64,000 nt of DNA, taken from NCBI RefSeq assembly GCF_000244975.1, contig NZ_CM001440.1, positions 1,663,538 to 1,727,537 on the forward strand. Direction: 5' to 3'. Positions within the stretch are counted from its first letter, which is position 1, and each line of letters opens with the position of its first letter. The translations under genes were made by a program, and so were the position numbers. The notes under the pieces were generated by a model that did no database searches, was not told the origin of the DNA, and saw only the letters and a list, made by a program, of their open reading frames with translations. The stretch comes from Saccharomonospora cyanea NA-134. GTDB taxonomy: Bacteria; Actinomycetota; Actinomycetes; Mycobacteriales; Pseudonocardiaceae. Shown here piece by piece: positions 36,201-45,400 of the stretch.

Positions 36201-38921
36201 ATGACGGAAGCCGCCACCCCGCTGATCGGTCGCGACGGCGACCTGGCGGAGCTGGAACGACGGCTGTCGCAGGCCGGTGAGGGCCGCGCACACGTCGTCG
36301 TGGTCAGCGGACCGGCGGGTGTCGGCAGGACCGCGCTGGTCGAACGGTTGGCCGACCGGCACGGCGGGCCGGTGCTGCGGGCCACGGGGATGCCGTGGGA
36401 GGCGCGGAACGACTACGGGGTGCTGGCCCAGCTGATGCCGGCTCTGGACGTGGCGGGTGATCCGGTCGAGGTGGCGGCCCGCTTCACGGCGGGACTCGCC
36501 ACGAGTGAGGACACCACGCTCGCCGTCGTCGACGACGCCCACCTCGCCGATCGGCGATCACTGCAGGTCCTCGCGTCGGCGGTGCGGCATCATCCGCAGG
36601 CCCGGTTGCTCGTCATGGCGACGGCCGTGACGGACGACCCGACCCTGCCCGCGGACGTACTCGACCTGCTGCCGCGCATCGCCACCGCCGAGATCACGCT
36701 GGCACCGCTGAGCGCCCCCGAGGTGAGCCGGTTGGCGGCGGCGCGGGGGGTGTTCCTGCATCCGTCGATGGCGGAATCGCTGTGGCGGCACACGCACGGC
36801 AGGCCACGCCCCGTCGTGCAACTGCTCGCCGAGGTGCCCCACTCGACGTGGGCACGGTTCGACCCGACCCTCCCCGCCCCCGCGGCCGTCGCCGCCCGCG
36901 TGCGTGAGCGGTTGAGCCGGTGCTCACCCGCAGCCCGAGCGCTCGCCGAGGCGGCGGCCGTGCTGGGGCCGGGCACCGCGGCGCGGGACGTCGCTCGCCT
37001 CGCCGGGATCGAGGGCGATCTGCTGTCCGTGCTCGACGAGGCGTACACCACCGGGCTCGTCGAGTTCGCGCCGCGAGGGCTCACCGAGGTGGCTCCTCGC
37101 GATTCGATGGTGCGGGCCGCGGTCCTGGCCGCGATGGGGCCCGCGGCGGCCGCCGCGGCGCACCGGCGCGCCGCGGACCTGATGGACGATCCGGCGCGGA
37201 GACTCCGGTTGCTCGTCGCCGCGTCGCCGGTGCCCGATCCCGCGGTCGCCGACCAGCTCGACACGTTGGCCGCCGAGCACGCGGCCGTCGGGGCGTGGGG
37301 GACCGCGGCGTCGTTGCTCCACGACTCGAGCCGGCTCACCGACGACCGGTTGCAGCGTGAGAGCCGCCTGACGCGGGCCGTCGACGCCTCCATCGGGGCG
37401 GGCGACGTCTTCGCCGCGGCGGCCCTCGTTCCCGAGGTGGAGAGCCTGCGCGAGACACCACTGCGCAACGCGGTCCTGGGATACCTGGCGATCGTGCGCG
37501 GACGGGCGGTGGAGGCCGAGTCCCGGCTGGGCCGGGCCTGGGCTCTGGTGAACGCCGAACGCGACCCGGACGTCGCGGCCCAGATCTGCCAGCGGTACGT
37601 GCTCCACGCACTCATGCGGGGGCGAGGGGAGGAGCTGGTCACCTGGGCGGACCGCGCCGTCGCCCTGGCGGGCCCGGAGGCGCCGGCGGCCGTCGAAGCC
37701 GCGGCCATCCGAGGTCTGGGGCTCGCGGGGACGGGACGCGCGCGGCAGGCGATGGCCGACTACGCGGATCTCGGTGAGCGGGTCCGGCGCGGTGCCCAGG
37801 CGCAACGGGTCGTGATGGCGCGCGGCTGGCTCAACCTGACGGTCGACGCGATCGACGACGCGCGAGCCGACCTCGCGAGCGCGGTGCCCACCACGTTCCT
37901 CGGTGGCTCCACCCGGATCTCCCTGTGGGCGCGGGCGTGGCTGGCGCGGGCCCAGTTCCTCGCCGGGGAGTGGGACGAGGCCGTGCGCACCGTCCGCGAG
38001 GCGAATCCGCTGCTCGAACGCAGCGGGATCGTGCTCGCGGCTCCGCTGCTGCACTGGACCGCGGTGGCCGTGCACGCCCTGCGCGGTGAATGGGAGGCGG
38101 CCGACGAGGCTCTGCGCCGGTGCGACGCGGGCCCGCAGGACTACGAGTTGATGCGCGTCGCCTCCTACCTGGCGCACGCGCACCTGGCCGAGGCGCGAGC
38201 GGACTCCTCGGGCGTGCTGCGCGCACTGCACCCGCTCACCCAACCGTGGGCGGGCGGCAGCATCGACGAACCGGGCCACTGGCCCTGGCACGACATGTAC
38301 GCGCACGCGCTCGTGGTCGAGGGCCGGTACGCCGAGGCCGGCACCTTCCTGCGACGGCACGAGCGGCTCGCCGCCGACCGCGGGTGCGCGTCGGCCGTCG
38401 CGCGCCTGGCAGCCGCCCGGGGGCGCCTCCTCGGAGCCCAGGGCGATCTGGCGGGCTCGACCACCGCCTTCGAACAGGCACTCGAGACGCTCGAAACCCT
38501 GCCGCTGCGCTACGACCGGGCCCGCGTCAATTTCGCGTACGGGCAGACACTGCGCCGGGCGGGCAAGCGCCGCAGGGCGGACACCGTGATCTCGACAGCG
38601 CGGGAGATCTTCGCCAGTCTGGGGGCCACGACGTACGTGGCGCGCTGTGATCGTGAACTCAAGGCAGGTGGGATGCACGCTGCCCGGTCGGGCCGTGAGG
38701 CGGGCGAACTGACGCCCCAGGAGGAGGCCGTCGCCGAGCTGGTGGCCCGTGGCCTCTCCAATCGTGAGGTCGCCGCCGAACTGTTCCTGGCCACCAAGAC
38801 CGTCCAGTACCACCTGACCCGCGTCTACGCGAAGCTCGGCGTCCGTTCCCGCGCGGAGCTCGCCGCCCGCCGCTCGTCGAGCGGCAGTCCCGCCCCCTCG
38901 ACTCGACAGGAGATCGGATGA
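36201..38921 (+). CDS. Large ATP-binding LuxR-family (LAL) regulator
   Basis: A protein of 906 residues. An N-terminal STAND/AAA-type NTPase (LIGRDGDLAELE, P-loop GPAGVGRTAL near residue 36, Walker B-like LAVVDDAHLAD) is followed by a long helical TPR-like middle region. A C-terminal LuxR helix-turn-helix (ELTPQEEAVAELVARGLSN, then VQYHLTRVYAKLGVRSRAEL) ends the protein. The P-loop lysine is replaced by Arg. ATG at 36201 is chosen because the upstream extension to 36051 is Arg/Ala-rich and overlaps the benCD stop. It sits between benCD and pcaD and overlaps pcaD, so it likely regulates the benzoate genes. Confidence 0.85.
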   Translation: MTEAATPLIGRDGDLAELERRLSQAGEGRAHVVVVSGPAGVGRTALVERLADRHGGPVLRATGMPWEARNDYGVLAQLMPALDVAGDPVEVAARFTAGLATSEDTTLAVVDDAHLADRRSLQVLASAVRHHPQARLLVMATAVTDDPTLPADVLDLLPRIATAEITLAPLSAPEVSRLAAARGVFLHPSMAESLWRHTHGRPRPVVQLLAEVPHSTWARFDPTLPAPAAVAARVRERLSRCSPAARALAEAAAVLGPGTAARDVARLAGIEGDLLSVLDEAYTTGLVEFAPRGLTEVAPRDSMVRAAVLAAMGPAAAAAAHRRAADLMDDPARRLRLLVAASPVPDPAVADQLDTLAAEHAAVGAWGTAASLLHDSSRLTDDRLQRESRLTRAVDASIGAGDVFAAAALVPEVESLRETPLRNAVLGYLAIVRGRAVEAESRLGRAWALVNAERDPDVAAQICQRYVLHALMRGRGEELVTWADRAVALAGPEAPAAVEAAAIRGLGLAGTGRARQAMADYADLGERVRRGAQAQRVVMARGWLNLTVDAIDDARADLASAVPTTFLGGSTRISLWARAWLARAQFLAGEWDEAVRTVREANPLLERSGIVLAAPLLHWTAVAVHALRGEWEAADEALRRCDAGPQDYELMRVASYLAHAHLAEARADSSGVLRALHPLTQPWAGGSIDEPGHWPWHDMYAHALVVEGRYAEAGTFLRRHERLAADRGCASAVARLAAARGRLLGAQGDLAGSTTAFEQALETLETLPLRYDRARVNFAYGQTLRRAGKRRRADTVISTAREIFASLGATTYVARCDRELKAGGMHAARSGREAGELTPQEEAVAELVARGLSNREVAAELFLATKTVQYHLTRVYAKLGVRSRAELAARRSSSGSPAPSTRQEIG

Positions 38922-39682
38922 AGCTCCATCACCAGATCACCGGCCCGGACACCGGCGAGGTCGTCGTGCTCGCCGGGTCGATCGGCAGCAACCTCAGCAT
39001 GTGGGACCCACAGGTGCCGCGGCTCGTGGACGCGGGTTTCCGGGTGGTCCGGTTCGACAACCGCGGGCACGGCCGCACTCCCGTGCCCGACGGACCCAGC
39101 TCGCTGGCCGACCTCGGCGGTGACGTCGTGGAGCTGCTCGACACCCTGGAGGTCGAGCGCGCGCACCTCGTGGGGCTCTCCCTGGGCGGGATGATCGGGA
39201 TGTGGCTCGGCGCCCACCGGCCGTCGAGGATCGACCGGCTGGTGCTGTGCTGCACGTCGGCCAAGCTCGGCACCCCGCAGACGTGGCGGGAGCGGGCGAC
39301 GCAGGCGACGACCAAGGGGATGGTCAGCATCGCCGACGGCAGCATCACCCGGTGGTTCACGCCCGGCTGGATCCAGGCGAATCCGGGCCTGGCCAAGGAG
39401 TTCCACCACATGACGGCCACCGTGCCCGCCCGGGGCTACGCGTCGTGCTGCGCCGCCATCGGCGGGATGGACCTGCGGGACGCGCTGCCCTCGATCACGG
39501 CACCCACCCTCGTCGTCGCCGGTGCCGACGACCCCGCCACGCCACCCGAGCACGCCCGGTTGATCGCCGAGCGGATCCCGGACGCGCGCCTGGAGATCGT
39601 CGACGACGCCGCACACCTGGGCAACGTCGAACAGCCGGAGACCTTCGGCGACCTCATCACCAAGCACCTCACGGCGAGGTGA
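38918..39682 (+). CDS. pcaD: 3-oxoadipate enol-lactonase
   Basis: An alpha/beta hydrolase of 254 residues. VVVLAGSIGSNLSMWDPQVP, FDNRGHGRTP, the nucleophile elbow LVGLSLGGMIGMWLG, and the acid/base regions VVAGADDPATPP and DDAAHLGNVEQPE follow the PcaD pattern. It hydrolyses 3-oxoadipate enol-lactone, the product of CatC, to 3-oxoadipate. Its ATG overlaps the stop of the LuxR gene. The last steps (pcaIJ, pcaF) are not in this window. Confidence 0.93.
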   Translation: MKLHHQITGPDTGEVVVLAGSIGSNLSMWDPQVPRLVDAGFRVVRFDNRGHGRTPVPDGPSSLADLGGDVVELLDTLEVERAHLVGLSLGGMIGMWLGAHRPSRIDRLVLCCTSAKLGTPQTWRERATQATTKGMVSIADGSITRWFTPGWIQANPGLAKEFHHMTATVPARGYASCCAAIGGMDLRDALPSITAPTLVVAGADDPATPPEHARLIAERIPDARLEIVDDAAHLGNVEQPETFGDLITKHLTAR

Positions 39683-39782
39683 GAGGGCCCGCGAAGCCTC
39701 GTTCGAGGCGGGTGAGCGCCGTGACCGTCCGGCGGAGCACCGCTGCCGGTTGACCCGGCGACACGGCGGGCACTCGATCCGC

Positions 39783-40076
39783 ATGCCGAGACGACAGGAA
39801 CCGAAGGTGGCGGCGTCGAGCGACTGGGTCGACGAGGACGGCATCCGCCAACCCCGCGGCGACACGCACGCCTGGATCCCCGGAACCAACCAGACCCTGT
39901 GCGGACTGCCGCTGCATCGGACGCGACTCGCGCGTTTCCACCACGTCCTGTGGGTGGACGCGCTGTGGCTGGCCGACACCAGCGACCAGCGGATCGCCGT
40001 CTGCTCCCGCTGCGTGGGCGCGGCGGGCGGCCGCCGAGACCGGCCCCGCTGGACCCGCGTCAACCCCCGGCCCTGA
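39783..40076 (+). CDS. Small conserved hypothetical protein with CxxC
   Basis: A protein of 97 residues with WVDEDGIRQPRGDTHAWIPG, then LCGLPLHRT and a late VCSRCVGAAGGR, giving a Cys-x(n)-Cys-x-x-Cys arrangement that could bind zinc. Similar small proteins are common in Pseudonocardiales, without known function. The exact start is uncertain: ATG 39783, or an in-frame ATG at 39750. Confidence 0.5.
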   Translation: MPRRQEPKVAASSDWVDEDGIRQPRGDTHAWIPGTNQTLCGLPLHRTRLARFHHVLWVDALWLADTSDQRIAVCSRCVGAAGGRRDRPRWTRVNPRP

Positions 40077-40164
40077 CCGCCGGGGTGCCCGGCCGGTGAA
40101 CAGGTCGCCCGCCACCGGCAGCGGGTCTGCGCGGTGTCGACTCCGTACGCTGGGACAGGTGCGT

Positions 40165-41049
40165 ATGCGACCGACCGTGAGCTGGACGCCCTCCGGCGTG
40201 GGCGTGGCCCGCACGACGGAGCTGACCGAGGTCGTGCGGGTGGTCGGCGAGGGCGGTGTCGTCGTGCTGAGCGGGGCGGGATTGTCGACCGAGTCCGGCA
40301 TCCCGGACTACCGTGGCGCCGACGGGACGCTTCGGCGGCATGTGCCGATGACCCACCAGGAGTTCGTCGGCAGCGAGGCGGGCAGGCGCCGGTACTGGGC
40401 TCGCAGTCACCTCGGCTGGGCCGCCTTCTCGCGAGCCCGGCCGAACGCGGGCCATGACGCGGTGGCGGCGCTGCAACACGGGGGTCTCCTCTCCGGGATG
40501 ATCACGCAGAACGTCGACGGGCTGCACCAGGCGGCGGGCGCCAGGGGAGTGGTCGAGCTGCACGGCAACCTCGGCCGCGTGGTGTGCCTGGACTGCGGAC
40601 ACGCCACTTCCCGGTGGGTGCTCGAACAGCGACTGCGGGCGGCGAACCCCACCTTCCGCGCCGAGGCCATCCGCCTCAACCCCGACGGCGACGTGGACCT
40701 GCCCGAGCATGTCGTGCGTGACTTCCGCGTGGTGTCGTGTTCGGCCTGCGGGGACGGGGTGCTGAAGCCGGACGTGGTGTTCTTCGGCGACAACGTGCCG
40801 CGTGGCCGGGTCGAGGAGTGCAGGCGGCTGGTCGACGACGCGAGCGCCGTGCTCGTGCTCGGCTCCTCCCTGGCCGTCATGTCCGGGTTGCGGTTCGTCC
40901 GCCACGCCGCCAGGGCGGGCAAGCCGGTGCTGATCATCAACCAGGGCGAGACCCGAGGCGACGTCCACGCCCTGGTCCGGGTTGACCGCCCGCTGGGTTC
41001 CGCGCTGACCGAACTGGCCGACCGGCTCGGTCAGCGCGTCGCGCGGTGA
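40165..41049 (+). CDS. Sir2-family NAD-dependent protein deacylase
   Basis: A sirtuin of 294 residues. The NAD-binding GAGLSTESGIPDYRG, the catalytic TQNVDGLH with His in VVELHGNL, and the Rossmann motif LVLGSSLAVMSG are intact. The zinc module has CLDC and CSAC pairs. The wide spacing between the pairs and the RHVPMTHQEF region place it near the class II/SIRT4-like bacterial sirtuins. It removes acyl groups from lysines. ATG 40165 is used; a GTG at 40159 is nearly equivalent, and a longer start at 40096 has no support. Confidence 0.88.
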   Translation: MRPTVSWTPSGVGVARTTELTEVVRVVGEGGVVVLSGAGLSTESGIPDYRGADGTLRRHVPMTHQEFVGSEAGRRRYWARSHLGWAAFSRARPNAGHDAVAALQHGGLLSGMITQNVDGLHQAAGARGVVELHGNLGRVVCLDCGHATSRWVLEQRLRAANPTFRAEAIRLNPDGDVDLPEHVVRDFRVVSCSACGDGVLKPDVVFFGDNVPRGRVEECRRLVDDASAVLVLGSSLAVMSGLRFVRHAARAGKPVLIINQGETRGDVHALVRVDRPLGSALTELADRLGQRVAR

Positions 41050-41082
41050 CCGCTGCCGGTGACGTGCTGCGTTCCGTGGAGC

Positions 41083-41508
41083 TCAGGAGCGCGGGTGCCG
41101 CTCGCAGTGGGTTTTCAGCGAGCGCGCCTCGGTGTCGACGAAGTCCCGGATGACTCCCGCGACGGGGCGGATCAACAGCGCCAACGCTCCCCTGACGGCG
41201 AAGTCGAGCGTCACGACGGTGCCGTCGCCGTCCGGGCGGAGCCGGTGGCCTGCGGTGAGACGCAGGCCGGGCGTGCCGCTCGTCCAGTCGAAGAACTCCC
41301 CGGGCGCCAGCTCCGTCACCGTCCACACGCGAGAAGGCTGTCTCGGCTGGCGCAGCTCGGTCCGGCTGCCGACCCGCAACGGCCCCTCGTCCAGCCTGCG
41401 TGCCGCGGTGACGGTGGGCGTCCAGGCGGGCCACGACTCCACGGCGCTGAGAACGTCCCACACCCGCTGAGGGGCCGCGTCGATCGACACCGTCGCCGTG
41501 TATCGCAT
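41083..41508 (-). CDS. SRPBCC/START-fold polyketide-cyclase-like protein
   Basis: A protein of 141 residues with the helix-grip pattern of the SRPBCC superfamily: MRYTATVSIDAAPQRVWDVL, AVESWPAWTPTV, VGSRTELRQP, and a long C-terminal helix with VAGVIRDFVDTEARSLKTHC. Members bind hydrophobic ligands or transfer lipids. No catalytic residue can be named. ATG at 41508 begins the fold; longer frames upstream are Arg-rich and unlikely. Confidence 0.75.
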   Translation of the reverse strand: MRYTATVSIDAAPQRVWDVLSAVESWPAWTPTVTAARRLDEGPLRVGSRTELRQPRQPSRVWTVTELAPGEFFDWTSGTPGLRLTAGHRLRPDGDGTVVTLDFAVRGALALLIRPVAGVIRDFVDTEARSLKTHCERHPRS

Positions 41509-41764
41509 GATCGCCCCCGACCGGAAGTCGTCTCCACCGGGCATCGTGGCACGCATCCCGGCGGAAGGCCAAGCACCGCGATGCCGGCGCCGGGACTGGA
41601 CGTGCTCGCCGCCGGTGTGGGTTCGTCTGCTTCGTCCGGCGAATCGGGCTGGATTCGAACGCACCTGGTGCGGCTCTCCCCGACGAGCCACGACGACCAG
41701 CGCAGGCAACGATGACCGGCTACGTGGGCCTCGGCGAACTGGTCGTCACCTTGCTCGTCGCGCG

Positions 41765-42211
41765 TCAGAAGTCGTCGAGTTCACGCAGTGTCTCGTCCAG
41801 GATGTGCTGGTACTGCTCCATCGCGTCGTAGCCGGTGCCGAGCAGGTACAGCGCGGCGAGAAGTGACAGCACGGCGAAGACGATCGTGACGGCGTGCCGG
41901 GCGCGAACGGAGACGGCCAGCGCGGTGATCGAGGCCGCTGTCGCCAGGAAGGCGAGGACGATGACGGACTGGTAGTCGGCGATGCGCGCGATGCCGGTGT
42001 AGACCTCGGTGAGCGCGGTCAGACCCACCGCGGGCCACGTGACGTAGTGGTGCCACGGGGTGCGTTTCGCCGGTTGTGGCGGCACCGGGTAGGCGGGTGG
42101 ATAGGCATAGTGCTGTGGTGGGGGCGGATAGTGGTGTCCGTGGAGCGGCGGTGCCTGTGGGTACTGGATCGGCTGTGGCGGCATCGGCTGGCCTGGGGGT
42201 GGGGTGGTCAT
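41765..42211 (-). CDS. Proline-rich membrane protein, unknown
   Basis: A protein of 148 residues. The first 50 are Pro/Tyr/His-rich with P-P-P repeats, typical of actinobacterial cytoplasmic leaders. Then come two to three hydrophobic segments (SVIVLAFLATAASITALAVS, VTIVFAVLSLLAALYLL) and an acidic C-terminal helix. This is a common small DUF4190/DUF4352-like architecture, but the exact family is unclear. The start at 42211 is set by GGAAGTGG upstream. Divergent from the defence operon. Confidence 0.6.
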   Translation of the reverse strand: MTTPPPGQPMPPQPIQYPQAPPLHGHHYPPPPQHYAYPPAYPVPPQPAKRTPWHHYVTWPAVGLTALTEVYTGIARIADYQSVIVLAFLATAASITALAVSVRARHAVTIVFAVLSLLAALYLLGTGYDAMEQYQHILDETLRELDDF

Positions 42212-42301
42212 GCCACTTCCTTCCGGCGGGGTCGGTTCCGGACGTCCCTCGTGGGTCTGTGTTACGGAGCCGGGTGTTACATCGACCTGCAGGGGGCACC
42301 G

Positions 42302-42333
42302 AGCACCGCGGGTGCTTGTTGACCATGTCAACA
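42302..42333. promoter_or_regulatory. Two abutting inverted repeats upstream of the defence operon
   Basis: AGCACC-GCG-GGTGCT (42302-42316) is directly followed by TGTTGAC-CAT-GTCAACA (42317-42333); both are perfect. The second contains TTGACC, which could act as a -35 box for the operon start at 42437. Two adjacent palindromes of different sequence suggest sites for two regulators, or an operator next to a promoter. No matching -10 box is convincing. Confidence 0.5.
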
Positions 42334-42436
42334 CCTAATGCAACGATCGGGTTGCCGAGTGGTTCGCACTGTTGCGGACGTTCGGTTGCGCCCGATGTAG
42401 CCGGGGAGTGCCCGGATGACGTCGTAGGAGGGCTTG

Positions 42437-45400
42437 TTGTCAACGCGACCGGAGATCGTGGCGGATCGCTTCCGCCTGCTTGGCCCTATCGGCAAGGGCA
42501 ACATGGGCGAGGTGCATCGCGCCGAGGACCAAGCTGCTGGGGACGCCGACGATCGCGTGGTCGCTGTGAAGCTCGTCCTCCGTACTCGTTCCGGCTCGCA
42601 CATCGACTCGCTCGCGGGGACGAAGGCCGGCGAGCGCTTCCAGCGGGAAGTGCGGATCATGCGCAGGCTCGACCACCCGAACCTGCCTCGCCTCGTCGAC
42701 GGTGGTGTGGACGCCGAGGGCTTGCCCTACCTGGCGATGGAGTTCCTAGACGGGCGTACCCTGCGTGATCTGGTCTCCGAACGCGCGCAGTCGCCCGTCT
42801 CCTGGGTCGTGGCTCTGGGTGCGCAGATCGCCGATGGACTGGCGGCGGCACACGCCGAGAACGTCGTGCACCGTGACCTCAAGCCCTCGAACGTGATGGT
42901 GGTGCGCGGTGGCGTGGTCAAGGTCCTCGACTTCGGCATGGGGCGTATGGCCGACGACACCGACGCGGCACGGCTCACCAGCACCGGCGTCACGGTGGGA
43001 ACAGCCCGCTACATGGCGCCCGAGCAGTTCCGCGCCTCGGCGGTCGGCCCGGCGGCCGACCTGTACGCGCTGGGGTGCGTGCTGTTCGAGTTGCTCACCG
43101 GCGTCCCGCCGTTCCACAGCGAGTCGGCGCACGAACTCGGACACAAGCACCTGACCGAAGCGCCGCCACCGCTGCTTCCCCTGCGGCCTGACGTGCCGGT
43201 GGAAGTGGCCAGGCTGATCGACAGCCTGCTGGCGAAGGACCCGGCGGACCGGCCGGTGGACGCGGGCGCCGTCCGTGACGCCCTCGTGGCGCGGAGCGCG
43301 GACGCGGACGAAGAAACCGTGCCGGGGTGGGAGGCGTTCAACCCGGTGACCCGGCTCACCGAGCTGCGCTCGGCCGGTACTCCGGTGACGAACCCGGCGG
43401 CGGAGGCGAAGCCCGCCCCAGGGGCGGGGATGGACGTCTTCGGAGTGCATCGTAGGTTGATCGACGACTACCGGGCCTTCACCGAGGGCGGCACGGTGAT
43501 CCGTGATCAGCGGATCGCCGCGTTCGTCCGTGACGATCTCGATGCCAAGTCGCAGTGGCCCGACCCGTGGCTGTCGCTGAACCCGTTCTTCGCCTCGGGC
43601 GGCACGGTGCTGGAACTCGCCAGGGACGGCGTGCTCCACGACGAGTGCACGCGGATCTTCCAGACCGGCAAGACCGAGGGCGGCACGGTGTGTAACGGAC
43701 GGCCTCTCGCGTTCCACCTGCACCAGCGCGAGGCGATCGACGTGGCACGCACCGGCGAGTCCTACGTCCTCACCACGGGAACCGGCTCGGGCAAGTCGCT
43801 GTCCTACCTCGTGCCCATCGTCGACACCGTGCTCCGGGCCCGCGAGCAAGAGGGACCGAGTGCGCCGAAGCGGGTTCGCGCGATCATCGTCTACCCGATG
43901 AACGCGCTGGCCAACAGCCAGCTCAAGGAGTTGGACAAGTTCCTGCTCGACGGCTACGGCCCCGGCAGGCAGCCGGTCACCTACGCCCGCTACACCGGTC
44001 AGGAGGGCGAGGAACGGCGCAGGGAGATCCAGAACAACCCGCCGGACATCCTGCTCACCAACTACGTGATGCTGGAGCTGATGCTCACCCGGCCCGACGA
44101 CCGGCGTTCGCTGATCAGGATGGCCACCGGCCTGGAGTTCCTCGTCTTCGACGAGCTGCACACCTACCGCGGCCGCCAGGGCGCGGACGTGGCGTTGCTG
44201 ATCCGCCGGGTCCGGGAGGCCTGCCGGGCCGAGAGCCTGCAGTGCGTGGGCACGTCGGCCACCATGTCCAGCGAGGGCACCGAGGAAGATCGCCGCGCGG
44301 TGGTCGCCCGAGTGGCCTCCACCCTGTTCGGCACGACGGTACGCCCCGAGCATGTCATCGGGGAAACTCTGGTGCGCGCGACCGGCGAGGCACCCGCGAC
44401 CGTGCCCGCCGAGCGACTCCGCGCGCTCGACTCGCCCCGCGCCTACGCGGAGCTGGTGACCGACCCACTGGCGCGCTGGATTGAGACCCGTTTCGGGCTG
44501 GCCACAGAGGAGGGCACCGGCAGGCTGGTCCGGCAGCGGCCCGCGAAGATCGAGGACGCGGCGGCCGAGTTGGCGGCCGACAGCGGGGTTCCCGAGGACG
44601 TCTGCGCCGAGGCCATCCGCCGGACGCTCGAAGCGGGTTCGCAGGCGAGGCACCCGGTGACCGACCGCCCGCTGTTCGCGTTCCGGCTGCACCAGTTCCT
44701 GTCCAAGGGCGACACCGTCTACGTCACCTTGGAGGACAAGGAGACTCGCTACCTGACCCGCGACTACCAGCGGGTCCAGCCGGGCTCGGACGGCAAGATC
44801 CTGTTGCCTCTGGCTTTCTGCCGCGAGTGCGGGCAGGAGTACCTCACGGTGTGGCGCAGGAGCGGCCCCGAGGGCACCGTCTACGAGCCGCGCCGGGACA
44901 CCACCGCGACCGGTGGTCGGGAGGGTGACGGCTACCTCTACATCGATCCCGACCGTCCGTGGCCGACCACGACCGAGGAGGCGATTGCCGATCGGCGTCT
45001 GCCTGAGTCGTGGTTGGACATCGACGACCATGGCTACGAGACGGTGCGTGACTCCTACCGCAAACGGCTGCCGCAGGCCGTCACCGTGGACGCCTACGGG
45101 AATGAGGGCAAAGGGGACCTGTCTGCCGCTTTCATCCCGGCGCCGTTCGGGTTCTGCCTGCACTGCGCGGTGAGTTACGAGCAGGTGCGCGGCAAGGACT
45201 TCGCCAAGCTGGCGACGCTCGACCAGGAGGGGCGCTCGTCGGCGACCTCGCTGGTGTCCGCGTCCATCGTGCGTTCGCTCAAGCAGGCCCCCGAGGGTGC
45301 GCTCGACGAAAAGGCCCGCAAGCTGCTGACGTTCGTGGACAATCGGCAGGACGCCTCGCTGCAGGCCGGTCACTTCAACGACTTCGTGCAGATCACGCAG

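Noticed and set aside
26908-38921. A complete beta-ketoadipate pathway to central metabolism
   Set aside because: Genes for 3-oxoadipate CoA-transferase and thiolase (pcaIJ, pcaF) are not in this window.
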